DNA of 64,000 nt, taken from the NCBI GenBank assembly GCA_910577755.1, contig CAJTNL010000006.1:45033-109032 (forward strand), written 5' to 3'. The translations under genes were made by a program, and so were the position numbers. Below are positions 7,734-16,742 of this stretch, in pieces (the first letter of the stretch is position 1; every line of letters starts with the position of its first letter). This DNA comes from an uncultured Eubacteriales bacterium. Lineage in GTDB: Bacteria; Bacillota; Clostridia; Oscillospirales; Acutalibacteraceae. The notes under the pieces are model-generated. The model worked only from the letters and a program-made list of their open reading frames with translations. It searched no databases and had not been told where the DNA came from.

Positions 7734-9281
7734 CTATAGCATAGGAGCAAAAATACGTAAAATTGAACGTCCAAGATGAATATACCATGGTACTGACAGG
7801 CACTTTTTCAGCGTGATTTCTTCACATAATTGTTGTGTGGTTAAAAAATCATCTTTTATATCATACACACTGTCAGTATCATATAGCCATACGCCGCATT
7901 CGAAATGTAAAAATAAACTTCTATAATCTAAGTTAATGGTACCCACCGTTGCAAATTTATCGTCGACAGCAAATGTTTTGCCATGAATAAATCCAGGTAA
8001 ATATTCGTAAATTTTCACGCCGCTTTCAACTAAAATTTGATAATTAGAGCGGGTAACAGAATGTACGTACCATTTATCAGGAATATGCGGTGTGATAATG
8101 CGTATGTCAATGCCTCGTTTAGCTGCATTACATAATGCTGTTTGCATTTCATTGTCTAAAATTAAATATGGCGTTGTAATGTAAATATAACGTTCCGCTG
8201 TACCTATTAAATTTAGATATACATTTTCGCCTACGGCTTCGTAATCCAAAGGACTATCTGCATAGGGTTGTACAAAACCTTGAGCATGTTGATAGATTAC
8301 GTTTTGTGTTGTGGGACGGAATTCATCCAAATTTTCGTTAGAGCGTTTCAAATACCCCCAAAGGGAGAGAAACATAACAGTAAAGCTCCATGCAGCGGCA
8401 CCCTGTACAACAATCGCAGTATCTTTCCAGTGGCCGAATCGCTCTCTCACATTGATATATTCATCAGCTAGGTTAATGCCGCCGGTAAAAGCTGTATGAC
8501 CATCAATTACAGCAATTTTGCGGTGGTCACGGTTGTTGAGCTGCGTTGATAAAATAGGAATAAACGGATTAAATACACAGCATTTGATTCCATATGAAAT
8601 GAGCTTCTTTTCGTAACCCAGAGGTAATGTTCGAAGGCAGCCAACGTCATCATAAATCACACGGATGTCAATACCTTGTTTTGCTTTTCGTACTAAAATT
8701 TCTAACACGGTGTTCCACATAATACCTTCTTGTATAATAAAGTATTCTAAAAAAATGTAACGTTCGGCTTTTTCTAATTCTTTACATAAACGTATAAATT
8801 TTTCTTCACCTGTTTTCAAATATTGTGTTTTAGTATTCTGGAATAGAGGACAACCGGAGTGTTTTATTAAATATCGTGCCTGATTAGCCGCATCTAAATC
8901 TTGGTTTTGGAGGTATTCAAAGGTTTGCTTGTTCTGATGCAGGTTGGCAGCCATTTTATTTCCGATACGTTTAAGCTTCTTTTTGGTGCGTGGACTTACT
9001 TTATTGAGACCAAAGAATATATAAAATAAGCCGCCGAACATGGGGAAAACCACAATAGGCAATATCCAGACAATTTTATACGCCGGATTGCTTCGATCAT
9101 TTAGAATACATAAAACAGCAACAATACTTAAAATGGAGAAAATAACATAAATATAAAAATAGTAATTACTAAAATAGAAGATAGGGATAAGCAATAAAAT
9201 AATTTGTATTAGAATTGTAAAGCCTACCAAACATAATCGGCTAAATAAAAGTTTGAAAAATTTTCCGATGATTTTTTTCAA
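7734..9281 (-). CDS. cls: Cardiolipin synthase (phospholipase D family)
   Basis: Condenses two phosphatidylglycerol molecules to cardiolipin at the membrane. Two N-terminal hydrophobic segments plus PIVVFPMFGGLFYIFFG precede two HKD motifs: RDHRKIAVIDGHTAFTGG and FIHGKTFAVDDKFATVGTIN. The frame begins at an ATG at 9302, but the sequence AAAGGGGGA lies inside that extension, and a TTG at 9281 follows it at the right distance. I therefore place the start at 9281 (515 residues). It is a monocistronic minus-strand gene convergent with spoIIG. Confidence 0.93.
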   Translation of the reverse strand: MKKIIGKFFKLLFSRLCLVGFTILIQIILLLIPIFYFSNYYFYIYVIFSILSIVAVLCILNDRSNPAYKIVWILPIVVFPMFGGLFYIFFGLNKVSPRTKKKLKRIGNKMAANLHQNKQTFEYLQNQDLDAANQARYLIKHSGCPLFQNTKTQYLKTGEEKFIRLCKELEKAERYIFLEYFIIQEGIMWNTVLEILVRKAKQGIDIRVIYDDVGCLRTLPLGYEKKLISYGIKCCVFNPFIPILSTQLNNRDHRKIAVIDGHTAFTGGINLADEYINVRERFGHWKDTAIVVQGAAAWSFTVMFLSLWGYLKRSNENLDEFRPTTQNVIYQHAQGFVQPYADSPLDYEAVGENVYLNLIGTAERYIYITTPYLILDNEMQTALCNAAKRGIDIRIITPHIPDKWYVHSVTRSNYQILVESGVKIYEYLPGFIHGKTFAVDDKFATVGTINLDYRSLFLHFECGVWLYDTDSVYDIKDDFLTTQQLCEEITLKKCLSVPWYIHLGRSILRIFAPML

Positions 9282-9367
9282 ATCCAATCCCCCTTTCTCC
9301 ATTTAGCACATTTAATACTATAGTTTACTCTATTTTTACGTTTTCTGTCAAACAACAAATGTGTAAA

Positions 9368-10717
9368 TTATATAGTGGATTCAAAGTGATCTCGGTATTT
9401 TATGAAATATTTTAATAAAGCCTCCCGCTGATTTTCACATGTTTGATGAATGACGGCATCTAATAAAAATTTCAATATTTCTCCGATGGTTTTTCCTGCA
9501 GGAATACCCAGCGCAATGAGATCAGAACCGTTGATGTTCAAATCTTTTATAGAAAAACAGGAGGGCTGGTTCAGTATATCAAGGGTCATGCGTTGGCACT
9601 GAACAATGTCATCCAGACGGTGGAGTAATGCTGGATTCTGACCTGCAATATCTGCTTTATGCACGTCCAGCAGCGTCAGAAATAAGTCCGAACCAAATTT
9701 TCGAAGTTGCTTTTTTATCCATAGCGGGGAATTTTCGCAGCGAATATCGTGGTATTTAACTAAAGTTGTGATTTGTTCTCTAGTTTTTGTATCAAATTTT
9801 AATCTTCGCATAATTTGATCTGCCAGTTTGGTGCTAACGGCGCCGTGTCCATAAAAATGACCGATTCCTTTTTCATCCTGTGTAAAAGTTGAGGGTTTGC
9901 CTATATCGTGAAATAGCATAGTGCATCGTAATATCTTTGTTGCCTTGCTTGCGACAATTGTTTTCAAGGTATGCTCCCATACGTCATATGCGTGATAGGG
10001 AGTATGCTGCTGAAACCCTATCATTGGTAGCAGTTCGGGTATCCAAACAGACAGTATTGGATAATACTGTCTGAGCACTTCTGAACAGCTTGTACCGCAC
10101 AATAAAGCTAGTAATTCTTCACGTATTCGTTCGGCGGATATATTTTGCAGTTGTTCTTTTTCTGCAAAGAGTGCAGCGGCGGTAGCTGGTTCAATAGAAA
10201 AGTTTAATATAGATGCAAAGCGTAATGCGCGCATAATACGTAAAGAATCTTCATGAAAACGCTGTGCGGCTGTTCCTACACAGCGAATTTTTTTATTCGC
10301 TAAATCTTCTTTTCCGTTAAAAAGATCTATTAAACCTTTTACTGGATGATATGCCATAGCGTTTATTGTAAAATCACGACGTGCTAGATCCTCCGTAAGA
10401 TAAGGTGTAAAGCTCACATTGCTGGGTCTGCGATTGTCGATATAGAGGCCGTCTATCCTATAGGTTGTAACCTCGATTGGCAGATGATCTTTAATCACTG
10501 TAACGGTACCGTGTCTGAGTCCGGTTTCAATAACCTTTTCATTTTTAAAAATAGATACAGTTTGTTTTGGAAGTGCTGATGTGGTTACATCCCAATCATG
10601 AGGTTCTTTGTTCAATAGTGTATCACGAACACATCCACCTACTGCATAGGCTTCATAACCTGCTTCTTCCAAACGCTGTATAATATATAAAATTTGTTTA
10701 GGTATTGTAATATCCAT
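9368..10717 (-). CDS. cca: CCA-adding tRNA nucleotidyltransferase
   Basis: Adds or repairs the 3' CCA of tRNAs. The polymerase beta-type head shows AVGGCVRDTLLNKEPHDWDV with the two metal-binding aspartates, then RRDFTINAMAYHP and DSLRIMRALRFAS. A C-terminal HD domain (FHDIGKPSTF, KYHDIRCENSPLW) is present, as in many Firmicute enzymes. The ATG at 10717 follows AAAGGTGAAAGGAAA; an upstream in-frame ATG at 10765 has no such site. 449 residues. Confidence 0.95.
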   Translation of the reverse strand: MDITIPKQILYIIQRLEEAGYEAYAVGGCVRDTLLNKEPHDWDVTTSALPKQTVSIFKNEKVIETGLRHGTVTVIKDHLPIEVTTYRIDGLYIDNRRPSNVSFTPYLTEDLARRDFTINAMAYHPVKGLIDLFNGKEDLANKKIRCVGTAAQRFHEDSLRIMRALRFASILNFSIEPATAAALFAEKEQLQNISAERIREELLALLCGTSCSEVLRQYYPILSVWIPELLPMIGFQQHTPYHAYDVWEHTLKTIVASKATKILRCTMLFHDIGKPSTFTQDEKGIGHFYGHGAVSTKLADQIMRRLKFDTKTREQITTLVKYHDIRCENSPLWIKKQLRKFGSDLFLTLLDVHKADIAGQNPALLHRLDDIVQCQRMTLDILNQPSCFSIKDLNINGSDLIALGIPAGKTIGEILKFLLDAVIHQTCENQREALLKYFIKYRDHFESTI

Positions 10718-11165
10718 AAAAAATTTCCTTTCACCTTTGGCATGATTCCAATGGCTCAATTTCAAAAGTTTGCTGCAATGATTTTTTTATAAGGCAATAT
10801 ATTGTTTTGCAATTCATTACTTCTTTGAAGCTTTACTTATGTTTGTTTTATAGCCATGTGTAACTTAGCTTATACCTTTTGTTGCGCGGACAAAAATTCA
10901 CATAGGTTGTTACCTAGGAGAATTTTTCCAAGTCAAGTATTTTTAAGGTAATATGGAAACAGAGATATAGTCAGCTTATAATCATACACGGGCGTAAGTT
11001 TGCTGTTGTGCTGCCTCATTTTAGTTTCATATGGCAATCTTGTGGTTAAGAATGCAGATATTATATTGGTTCTAGGAGATGCTTGCTATTATGATGTTAT
11101 GTTGTTTTTTCTGAGTGAATCGTTTCTTTTAGTGTATCATAGCAGTATAGATTTGTATAGCTGAT
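10718..11165. other. Intergenic region cca-sigG, nothing recognised
   Basis: About 450 bases without a convincing gene on either strand. There is no T-box, riboswitch or repeat that I can see. The cca promoter should lie here on the minus strand but no strong pair of hexamers stood out. Confidence 0.5.
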
Positions 11166-11169
11166 TATA

Positions 11170-11206
11170 CACAAAAAGACGGGAAGAGCTCAGCTTCCTG
11201 TCTTTA
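11170..11206 (-). terminator. Intrinsic terminator of sigG
   Basis: On the minus strand AAAGACAGGAAG pairs with CTTCCCGTCTTT (11175-11205, one G-T pair), followed by TTTTTGT, immediately after the sigG stop. Confidence 0.85.
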
Positions 11207-11207
11207 A

Positions 11208-11978
11208 TTATAAGTCTTTTTTAATTTTATCAAGTGCACCTTTTTCAAGGCGAGAAACCTGTGCCTGACTAATTCCAATTTCCAATGCGACTTCCATTTG
11301 TGTTTTTCCTTGAAAAAAGCGCATACCCATAATGCGTTTTTCACGGTCGTTTAAATCGTTCATTGCCTCTTTCAAAGCAATTTCATCCAGCCAGTTTTTA
11401 TCATCATTTTTATCCCCTACCTGATCCATCACATAAATGGTGTCGCCACCGTCTGAAAATACCGGTTCATATAGCGAGACTGGCTCTACAATCGATTCCA
11501 AGGCTAATACAACATCTTCACGGCGAAGTTCTAAGGACTTTGCAATTTCCTCCACAGTGGGTTCTTTTCCGTTGAGTGCTGTTAAGCGTTCTTTTTCTTG
11601 CATGGCTTTATAGGCTGTGTCACGCATAGAACGACTGACTCTTACCGAATTATTATCACGCAAATATCGGCGTATTTCACCGATAATCATTGGAACTCCA
11701 TAAGTGGAAAAGCGTACTTCCTGTGAAATGTCAAAATTATCAATTGCTTTGATTAAACCAATACAACCTACTTGGAATAGATCGTCAAGATTTTCTCCGC
11801 GATTGGTGAAGCGTTGAATTACGCTGAGCACCAGTCGTAAGTTTCCGTTGATTAGTTCTTCTCTGGCTTGTTTATCTCCTGCCTGCGCCTTTTGCAGGAG
11901 TGCGATTTTTTCTTTTTCGTTTAAAACTTTTAGCTTTGAAGTATTAACGCCGCAGATTTCCACTTTGTTGTATTGCAA
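11208..11978 (-). CDS. sigG: RNA polymerase sigma-G factor, late forespore
   Basis: Late forespore sigma factor. The N-terminal YNKVEICGVNTSKLKVL is the SigG signature, followed by region 2 (NLRLVLSVIQRFTNRGENLDDLFQVGCIGLIKAIDNFD, FSTYGVPMIIGEIRRYLRDN) and region 4 (LNDREKRIMGMRFFQGKTQMEVALEIGISQAQVSRLEK). It starts at TTG 11978, eight bases after AAGGAGGAA; 256 residues. It is separated from and inverted relative to spoIIGA-sigE. A forespore-type promoter lies upstream, consistent with transcription by sigma-F and autoregulation. Confidence 0.97.
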   Translation of the reverse strand: MQYNKVEICGVNTSKLKVLNEKEKIALLQKAQAGDKQAREELINGNLRLVLSVIQRFTNRGENLDDLFQVGCIGLIKAIDNFDISQEVRFSTYGVPMIIGEIRRYLRDNNSVRVSRSMRDTAYKAMQEKERLTALNGKEPTVEEIAKSLELRREDVVLALESIVEPVSLYEPVFSDGGDTIYVMDQVGDKNDDKNWLDEIALKEAMNDLNDREKRIMGMRFFQGKTQMEVALEIGISQAQVSRLEKGALDKIKKDL

Positions 11979-12007
11979 ATTTGATTCCTCCTTAGCAGTA
12001 ACATTCT

Positions 12008-12037
12008 AAGTATTGCCACGAAACAGAGGATTCATGC
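12008..12037 (-). promoter_or_regulatory. Sigma-F/sigma-G type promoter of sigG
   Basis: On the minus strand GCATG (12037-12033), a 15-bp spacer and GGCAATACTT (12017-12008). This matches the forespore consensus of a G-x-A-T-purine -35 box and a GGnAAnAnT -10 box. It sits 30 bp upstream of the sigG start. Confidence 0.7.
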
Positions 12038-12061
12038 AGTGTTTAAAATCTTTCAAAGCAC

Positions 12062-12091
12062 TTGTACCAAAGTATATATTTGTAGTATAAT
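12062..12091 (+). promoter_or_regulatory. Probable sigma-A promoter of the apbE cluster
   Basis: TTGTAC (12062-12067), an 18-bp spacer and TATAAT (12086-12091), 33 bp upstream of the first frame of the cluster. It is divergent from the sigG promoter. Confidence 0.6.
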
Positions 12092-12123
12092 AAAATCCAA
12101 ATATTTTAAGGAATTAAACGCTT

Positions 12124-12405
12124 ATGCATGACAATTACATACAGCCGAATCATCCAATTGAAGATAGTCCGTATCGCTTACATTTATTTCATAAAAATGA
12201 GTTTATACCATTGCAGGGTTGTTGTGCAAAGTCTTCGGCTCTTCATTTGACTAATCTGTACTTTATGGCTTATAATCCCTTTTATCAAAAGGAAACCAAG
12301 TTTAATATTTATTCTTGCGTGCAATGCAGCAGCTTGTATGTGGCTGTTGATGGAAGATTTAAAAAAATAAAAAATCTTTTGAAATATGAAATTAAGCAGA
12401 GGTAG
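12124..12405 (+). CDS. Small Cys-containing protein of unknown function
   Basis: A 93-residue frame directly downstream of a good promoter and 5 bp upstream of apbE. AAGGA lies 11 bases before the ATG. It carries a CC pair (33-34) and a CxxC (65-68), which could make a small zinc or iron site; the C-terminal tail is basic. I do not recognise a family. The opposite strand also has an open frame (12184-12528), but promoter, ribosome-binding site and tight spacing to apbE favour this one. Confidence 0.55.
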   Translation: MHDNYIQPNHPIEDSPYRLHLFHKNEFIPLQGCCAKSSALHLTNLYFMAYNPFYQKETKFNIYSCVQCSSLYVAVDGRFKKIKNLLKYEIKQR

Positions 12406-12410
12406 TATAT

Positions 12411-13439
12411 ATGGTAAAAGGGATAAAATATACCAGTATGATTCTATCTGCAGTGTTGTTCTGCGGTTTTGTATTGGCAGGCTGCACAAACAGTTCATTA
12501 AAAGAAAAATCAGCAGAACGAACGGCATTGATTATGGATACTGTAGTGACAGTTACGCTCTACGGAGAGAATGCGCAGCAGGGAGTACAAGCTGCAATAC
12601 AAAAAGCCGAAGAGCTGGAGAAAATACTTTCGGCACAACAGGAAGACAGTGAATTGAGCTATTTGAACCGTACTGCGTATAACAATGATGTTGTGGTTTC
12701 AAATGTTTTATTTACTGTTGCAAAGCGTAGCCTGCAATACAGTAAAGAAACAAATGGGGCGCTTGATTGTACTATAGGCCGTTTGATTCAGATATGGGGA
12801 ATTGGTACTGAAAACGAGAAATTGCCCAACAGGGAGGAAATTGTATCTCTTTTACTAAACAAAGGTTATGAGCAAGTACGATTAAATGAAGAAACACGTA
12901 CGATACGCTTTTTAAACAATAATATACAGATGGATTTTGGTGCGACTGCCAAGGGTTATGCTGCTAATGAAATAAAAAAAATGCTGGAGCAGGAATACGG
13001 AATTACTTGCGGGATTCTTAATTTCGGTGGCAATATTATGACGATTGGAGCAAGATATGATGGACAGTTTTGGAATATTGGCATTACAGACCCATTAGAT
13101 ACTACGAATGTGCTAACCACGATTCGACAGAAAAACTCATCAATGGTTACTTCCGGCAATTATGAGAGGTTCTTTATCAAGGATGGTGAGCGTTATCACC
13201 ATATTTTAGATACGGAGACGGGTTATCCGGCGCAAAACGGCCTCATTAGTGTAACAATTTTATCTGAAGATTCTATGCAGGCAGATGCATTATCTACGGC
13301 TGCATTTGTTATGGGCTTAGATACAGCTATGTCTTATATTGAATCTTTAGAGAGTGTAGAAGCGGTTTTTGTAACGGATGAGGGTAGTGTAGTAAAAACG
13401 TCAGGTATAAAAGAAAATACGTTTGAGGTTGTACCATGA
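12411..13439 (+). CDS. apbE: FAD:protein FMN transferase, lipoprotein
   Basis: Attaches FMN covalently to Thr/Ser of target flavoproteins outside the membrane. The N-terminus is a lipoprotein signal ending in VLAGC (Cys-25). Family motifs follow: MDTVVTVTLYG, ALDCTIGRLIQIWGIG, MDFGATAKGYAAN, GGILNFGGN-type segment ILNFGGNIMTIG, and HHILDTETGYPA with SMQADALSTAAFVMG near the end, which bind FAD and metal. 342 residues is normal. It overlaps the next gene by four bases (ATGA), forming an operon with a NusG-II protein and a Gx transporter. Confidence 0.95.
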   Translation: MVKGIKYTSMILSAVLFCGFVLAGCTNSSLKEKSAERTALIMDTVVTVTLYGENAQQGVQAAIQKAEELEKILSAQQEDSELSYLNRTAYNNDVVVSNVLFTVAKRSLQYSKETNGALDCTIGRLIQIWGIGTENEKLPNREEIVSLLLNKGYEQVRLNEETRTIRFLNNNIQMDFGATAKGYAANEIKKMLEQEYGITCGILNFGGNIMTIGARYDGQFWNIGITDPLDTTNVLTTIRQKNSSMVTSGNYERFFIKDGERYHHILDTETGYPAQNGLISVTILSEDSMQADALSTAAFVMGLDTAMSYIESLESVEAVFVTDEGSVVKTSGIKENTFEVVP

Positions 13440-13834
13440 AAAAATATTTGAAACATATTATTGTAGGTTTTCTGATAGTTATAGTGTTTATTATATTACT
13501 TGTGACGTGGGTTTTGATAAATGCTCAGAGGATCAGTAATGCAGTTGCTAATGTATATCAATATGGTGAGTTAATACAATCTATTGATTTAAATAAGGTA
13601 GAAGATAGCTTTACCTTCCAAATTGTAGATGTCAACGGTGGGTATAATACTGTCCTTGTGGAACACGGTTGTATCTCCATTACGGATTCTAGTTGTGCTG
13701 ATCAGATTTGTGTTCATCAGGGAAAAATTAGTGATAGTGTTATACCGATTGTGTGCTTGCCCAATCAGTTGGTGATTAAAATAGAGTCTAAACCTATGAG
13801 TTCTGCAGGTCAGTTGGATGGGCAAACACGCTGA
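13436..13834 (+). CDS. NusG domain II-containing membrane-anchored protein
   Basis: 132 residues: one N-terminal transmembrane helix (about 8-30) and an extracytoplasmic beta domain of the NusG-II type, with the diagnostic GCISITDSSCADQICVHQGKIS containing three cysteines and the ending IVCLPNQLVIKI. In flavin-based electron-transfer loci a protein of this architecture (EetA) sits beside ApbE and a Gx transporter; in other Clostridia the same pair accompanies quinone or Rnf-type genes. Translationally coupled to apbE. Exact role unknown. Confidence 0.85.
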   Translation: MKKYLKHIIVGFLIVIVFIILLVTWVLINAQRISNAVANVYQYGELIQSIDLNKVEDSFTFQIVDVNGGYNTVLVEHGCISITDSSCADQICVHQGKISDSVIPIVCLPNQLVIKIESKPMSSAGQLDGQTR

Positions 13835-13874
13835 CCGATTATACTAAGTACGCAGAGAGGTATGGTGATGCTAA

Positions 13875-14390
13875 GTGCCGAATGTGAAAAAAATGATTGT
13901 GTCATCAATGCTGATTACCAATGCGTTGACTATTTTTATCTTAGAGACACAATTACCCCCTATAGTACCAATACCAGGTATAAAACTGGGGTTAGCTAAC
14001 GTAATAACGCTATTTGCAATTTATTTAATAGGATGTAAAGAAGCCGCTAAAATTCATACTTTACGTATTATTCTAGGTAGCATTTTTGCCGGACAAATGA
14101 TTTCTTTTTTGTACAGTATCAGTGGAGGTATTTTGTCCCTATTGATTATGATTGTAGGAAAACATATAATATCAAAAGATTTTATTTGGCTAGTAGGTAT
14201 TTTATCGGCTGTTTTACATGCTGCCGGTCAGTTGGGTATTGCAATTTTGGTATTGGGAACCATGAGTATATTGTACTATGCGCCAATTATACTCATTAGT
14301 AGTATCATTACAGGTCTTTTTACCGGTTTATGTGTACAGTTGTTGTTGAAAAAGCATGAGAAAGCATTCTATCGCATTATCAATCAGTGA
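13875..14390 (+). CDS. Gx transporter family membrane protein (HepI/EetB-like)
   Basis: 171 residues with five or six hydrophobic segments. The signature segment LPPIVPIPGIKLGLANVITLFAIYLIG is that of the family once called heptaprenyl diphosphate synthase component I, an ECF S-component-like fold. The start is GTG 13875, five bases after GGTGAT. As third gene of the apbE cluster it may handle a flavin or quinone precursor; the substrate is not established. Confidence 0.85.
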   Translation: MPNVKKMIVSSMLITNALTIFILETQLPPIVPIPGIKLGLANVITLFAIYLIGCKEAAKIHTLRIILGSIFAGQMISFLYSISGGILSLLIMIVGKHIISKDFIWLVGILSAVLHAAGQLGIAILVLGTMSILYYAPIILISSIITGLFTGLCVQLLLKKHEKAFYRIINQ

Positions 14391-14456
14391 AAGTTAAAAG
14401 GCTAAAAATAACACAATTGCAGTCTGAATTCCTGTGTGTAAATTTATTGGAGGATT

Positions 14457-14540
14457 ATGCTTAAATTATATATAGCGTTAAGGAGCTATACGCGACAATT
14501 TGCTGGCGCAGACAGCTTTGTTTTGTTAAATCCGCAATGA
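14457..14540 (+). CDS. Possible 27-residue leader-like peptide
   Basis: A short frame behind a perfect GGAGG (14449-14453) in the gap before uvrB. The sequence begins MLKLYIALRSYTRQF. It is too short to judge. The remaining gap 14391-14632 shows nothing else. Confidence 0.2.
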   Translation: MLKLYIALRSYTRQFAGADSFVLLNPQ

Positions 14541-14632
14541 ATTGCAATTATGCTACGACTGTTAAAATTATTTCTTCATTAAGAGTTCTATATTGTTTTA
14601 ATTGTATGAAGTTTTTTCTGATAAGCAAATAC

Positions 14633-14661
14633 TTGACAATTTGTGACAACAAGTATATGAT
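14633..14661 (+). promoter_or_regulatory. uvrBA promoter
   Basis: Consensus TTGACA (14633-14638), a 17-bp spacer and TATGAT (14656-14661). Confidence 0.85.
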
Positions 14662-14665
14662 AAAC

Positions 14666-14679
14666 AGAACGAATGTTCT
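14666..14679 (+). promoter_or_regulatory. LexA (SOS) operator of uvrBA
   Basis: The palindrome AGAACGAATGTTCT has the Gram-positive SOS-box core GAAC-N4-GTTC. It begins four bases after the -10 box, so LexA bound here would cover the transcription start. It predicts DNA-damage induction of uvrB and uvrA. Confidence 0.88.
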
Positions 14680-14761
14680 TTTCGGAATATAACATAATTT
14701 ACAGGAAGTAGAGTATGCTAAAAGAAACGATTGGCATTGTTAGTTTATAAGGAGATGGCTT

Positions 14762-16729
14762 ATGGATTTTCAATTGGTGTCAGATTATGTGCCTACCGGA
14801 GACCAGCCAAAGGCGATTGAGCAGTTGGTACAGGGAATACAGACAGGGCAAAAAGAACAAACTTTGCTGGGAGTAACAGGTTCTGGTAAAACATTCACCA
14901 TGGCCAATATTATTGCAAAGCTAAATAAGCCTACTTTGGTTTTGGCACATAACAAGACCTTGGCAGCCCAGCTATGTTCCGAATTCCGTGCGTTTTTTCC
15001 GAACAATGCTGTAGAATATTTTGTTTCCTACTATGATTATTATCAGCCTGAGGCTTACATTGCTCATACCGACACCTATATTGAAAAGGATTCGGCTATT
15101 AACGATGAAATTGATAAACTGCGGCATTCTGCCACACTGGCGTTATCTGAACGGCGAGATGTAATTATTGTTTCAAGTGTATCTTGCATTTATAGTTTGG
15201 GTAACCCGATAGATTATCGCACTATGGTGATTTCATTGCGGCCAGGTATGGAGAAAAAGCGTGACGACTTATTGCATAAACTGGTAGAATTACAATATGA
15301 ACGCAACGATGTTAACTTTATTCGTAATAAGTTTCGTGTACGGGGAGATGTAGTAGAAATTTTTCCGGCACAGTCTTCTGATTCTGTGATACGTGTGGAG
15401 TTCTTTGGAGATGAAATTGACCGTATTAGTGAAATTAACCCATTGACCGGAGAGTTTAAAGCTAATTTAAAACATGCGGCGATTTATCCTGCTTCGCATT
15501 ACATTGTACCTAGAGAAAAATTAAACAGGGCGATACATGAACTGGAAGATGAATTGAAACAACGCGTAAAATATTTTAAAGAAAACGATAAGTTGGTAGA
15601 AGCACAGCGGATTGAGCAACGTACCAACTACGATATGGAAATGCTCCAGGAAATTGGATTTTGCAAAGGTATTGAAAACTATTCGCGTGTGCTGGCAGGT
15701 AGAGAACCAGGCAGTGCGCCTTATACGCTGTTAGATTATTTTCCTGATGATTATTTGATGTTTGTGGACGAGTCACATGTAATGTTGCCGCAGGTGCGTT
15801 CCATGTATGCTGGCGATAGAGCGAGAAAAAGTAATTTAATTGACTATGGTTTTCGTCTTCCTTCAGCCTTTGATAATCGCCCGTTAAATTTTGATGAATT
15901 TTATCAACGTGTGAATCAGGCAGTTTTCGTCAGCGCAACCCCGGGTGATTTTGAACTAGAGCATTCTTTACAAGTTGTAGAACAGGTAATTCGTCCTACT
16001 GGATTGGTAGATCCTGAAATATTTGTAAGACCTACTGAAGGACAAATTGACGATTTAGTATCAGAAATTAATTTACGCACCGCAGCAGGGAATCGTGTAT
16101 TGGTAACTACTCTGACCAAAAAGATGGCGGAGGACTTAACAAACTATTTGGAAAATGTAGGTATTCGGGTACGATATATGCACCACGATATTGATACCGT
16201 GGAGCGTATGGAGATTATTCGTGATTTACGTCTAGGAGAGTTTGATGTTCTAATCGGCATTAATCTGCTCAGAGAGGGGCTGGATATACCGGAAGTTTCT
16301 TTGGTGGCGGTATTGGATGCGGATAAAGAAGGTTTTTTGCGTTCGGAACGTTCTTTAATACAAATTATTGGTCGTGCAGCACGTAATGCCAATGGTAAGG
16401 TCATTATGTATGCAGATTGTGTAACGCCGTCTATGGAGAATGCTATTCGAGAGACAGAACGCCGCAGAGCGCTTCAGATTAGACATAATGAGGAAAATGG
16501 CATTGTTCCCAAAACCGTTACAAAAAAAGTAGCGGAGATTTTAGAAATATCAACCTATCAAGAAGAAGGCGGTAAGAAAGAAACGAACAAGAAAAAACTA
16601 ACGGTAATAGAACGCAAACGGATGATAGAACAGTTGACAAAAGAGATGAAAGCTGCGGCAAAGCTTCTGGAATTTGAACATGCAGCTTTTTTGCGAGACA
16701 AAATTAAACAACTGGAAAGCCCAAAATAA
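14762..16729 (+). CDS. uvrB: Excinuclease ABC subunit B
   Basis: Damage-verifying helicase-like subunit of nucleotide excision repair. It shows the Walker A segment LLGVTGSGKTFTMAN, the beta-hairpin YYDYYQPEAYI, FVDESHVMLPQ (DEAD-type box) and IQIIGRAARN (motif VI). The C-terminal UVR domain (about 610-655, MIEQLTKEMKAAAKLLEFEHAA) contacts UvrA/UvrC. 655 residues is standard. Just upstream are a consensus promoter and SOS box; uvrA follows 13 bp downstream, so both should be co-induced. Confidence 0.98.
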   Translation: MDFQLVSDYVPTGDQPKAIEQLVQGIQTGQKEQTLLGVTGSGKTFTMANIIAKLNKPTLVLAHNKTLAAQLCSEFRAFFPNNAVEYFVSYYDYYQPEAYIAHTDTYIEKDSAINDEIDKLRHSATLALSERRDVIIVSSVSCIYSLGNPIDYRTMVISLRPGMEKKRDDLLHKLVELQYERNDVNFIRNKFRVRGDVVEIFPAQSSDSVIRVEFFGDEIDRISEINPLTGEFKANLKHAAIYPASHYIVPREKLNRAIHELEDELKQRVKYFKENDKLVEAQRIEQRTNYDMEMLQEIGFCKGIENYSRVLAGREPGSAPYTLLDYFPDDYLMFVDESHVMLPQVRSMYAGDRARKSNLIDYGFRLPSAFDNRPLNFDEFYQRVNQAVFVSATPGDFELEHSLQVVEQVIRPTGLVDPEIFVRPTEGQIDDLVSEINLRTAAGNRVLVTTLTKKMAEDLTNYLENVGIRVRYMHHDIDTVERMEIIRDLRLGEFDVLIGINLLREGLDIPEVSLVAVLDADKEGFLRSERSLIQIIGRAARNANGKVIMYADCVTPSMENAIRETERRRALQIRHNEENGIVPKTVTKKVAEILEISTYQEEGGKKETNKKKLTVIERKRMIEQLTKEMKAAAKLLEFEHAAFLRDKIKQLESPK

Positions 16730-16742
16730 AGGAGGTCAAACT

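Noticed and set aside
12184..12528. Hydrophobic 114-residue minus-strand frame overlapping the start of apbE
   Set aside because: No ribosome-binding site, overlaps the apbE signal sequence, and the plus strand has promoter, ribosome-binding site and operon spacing.
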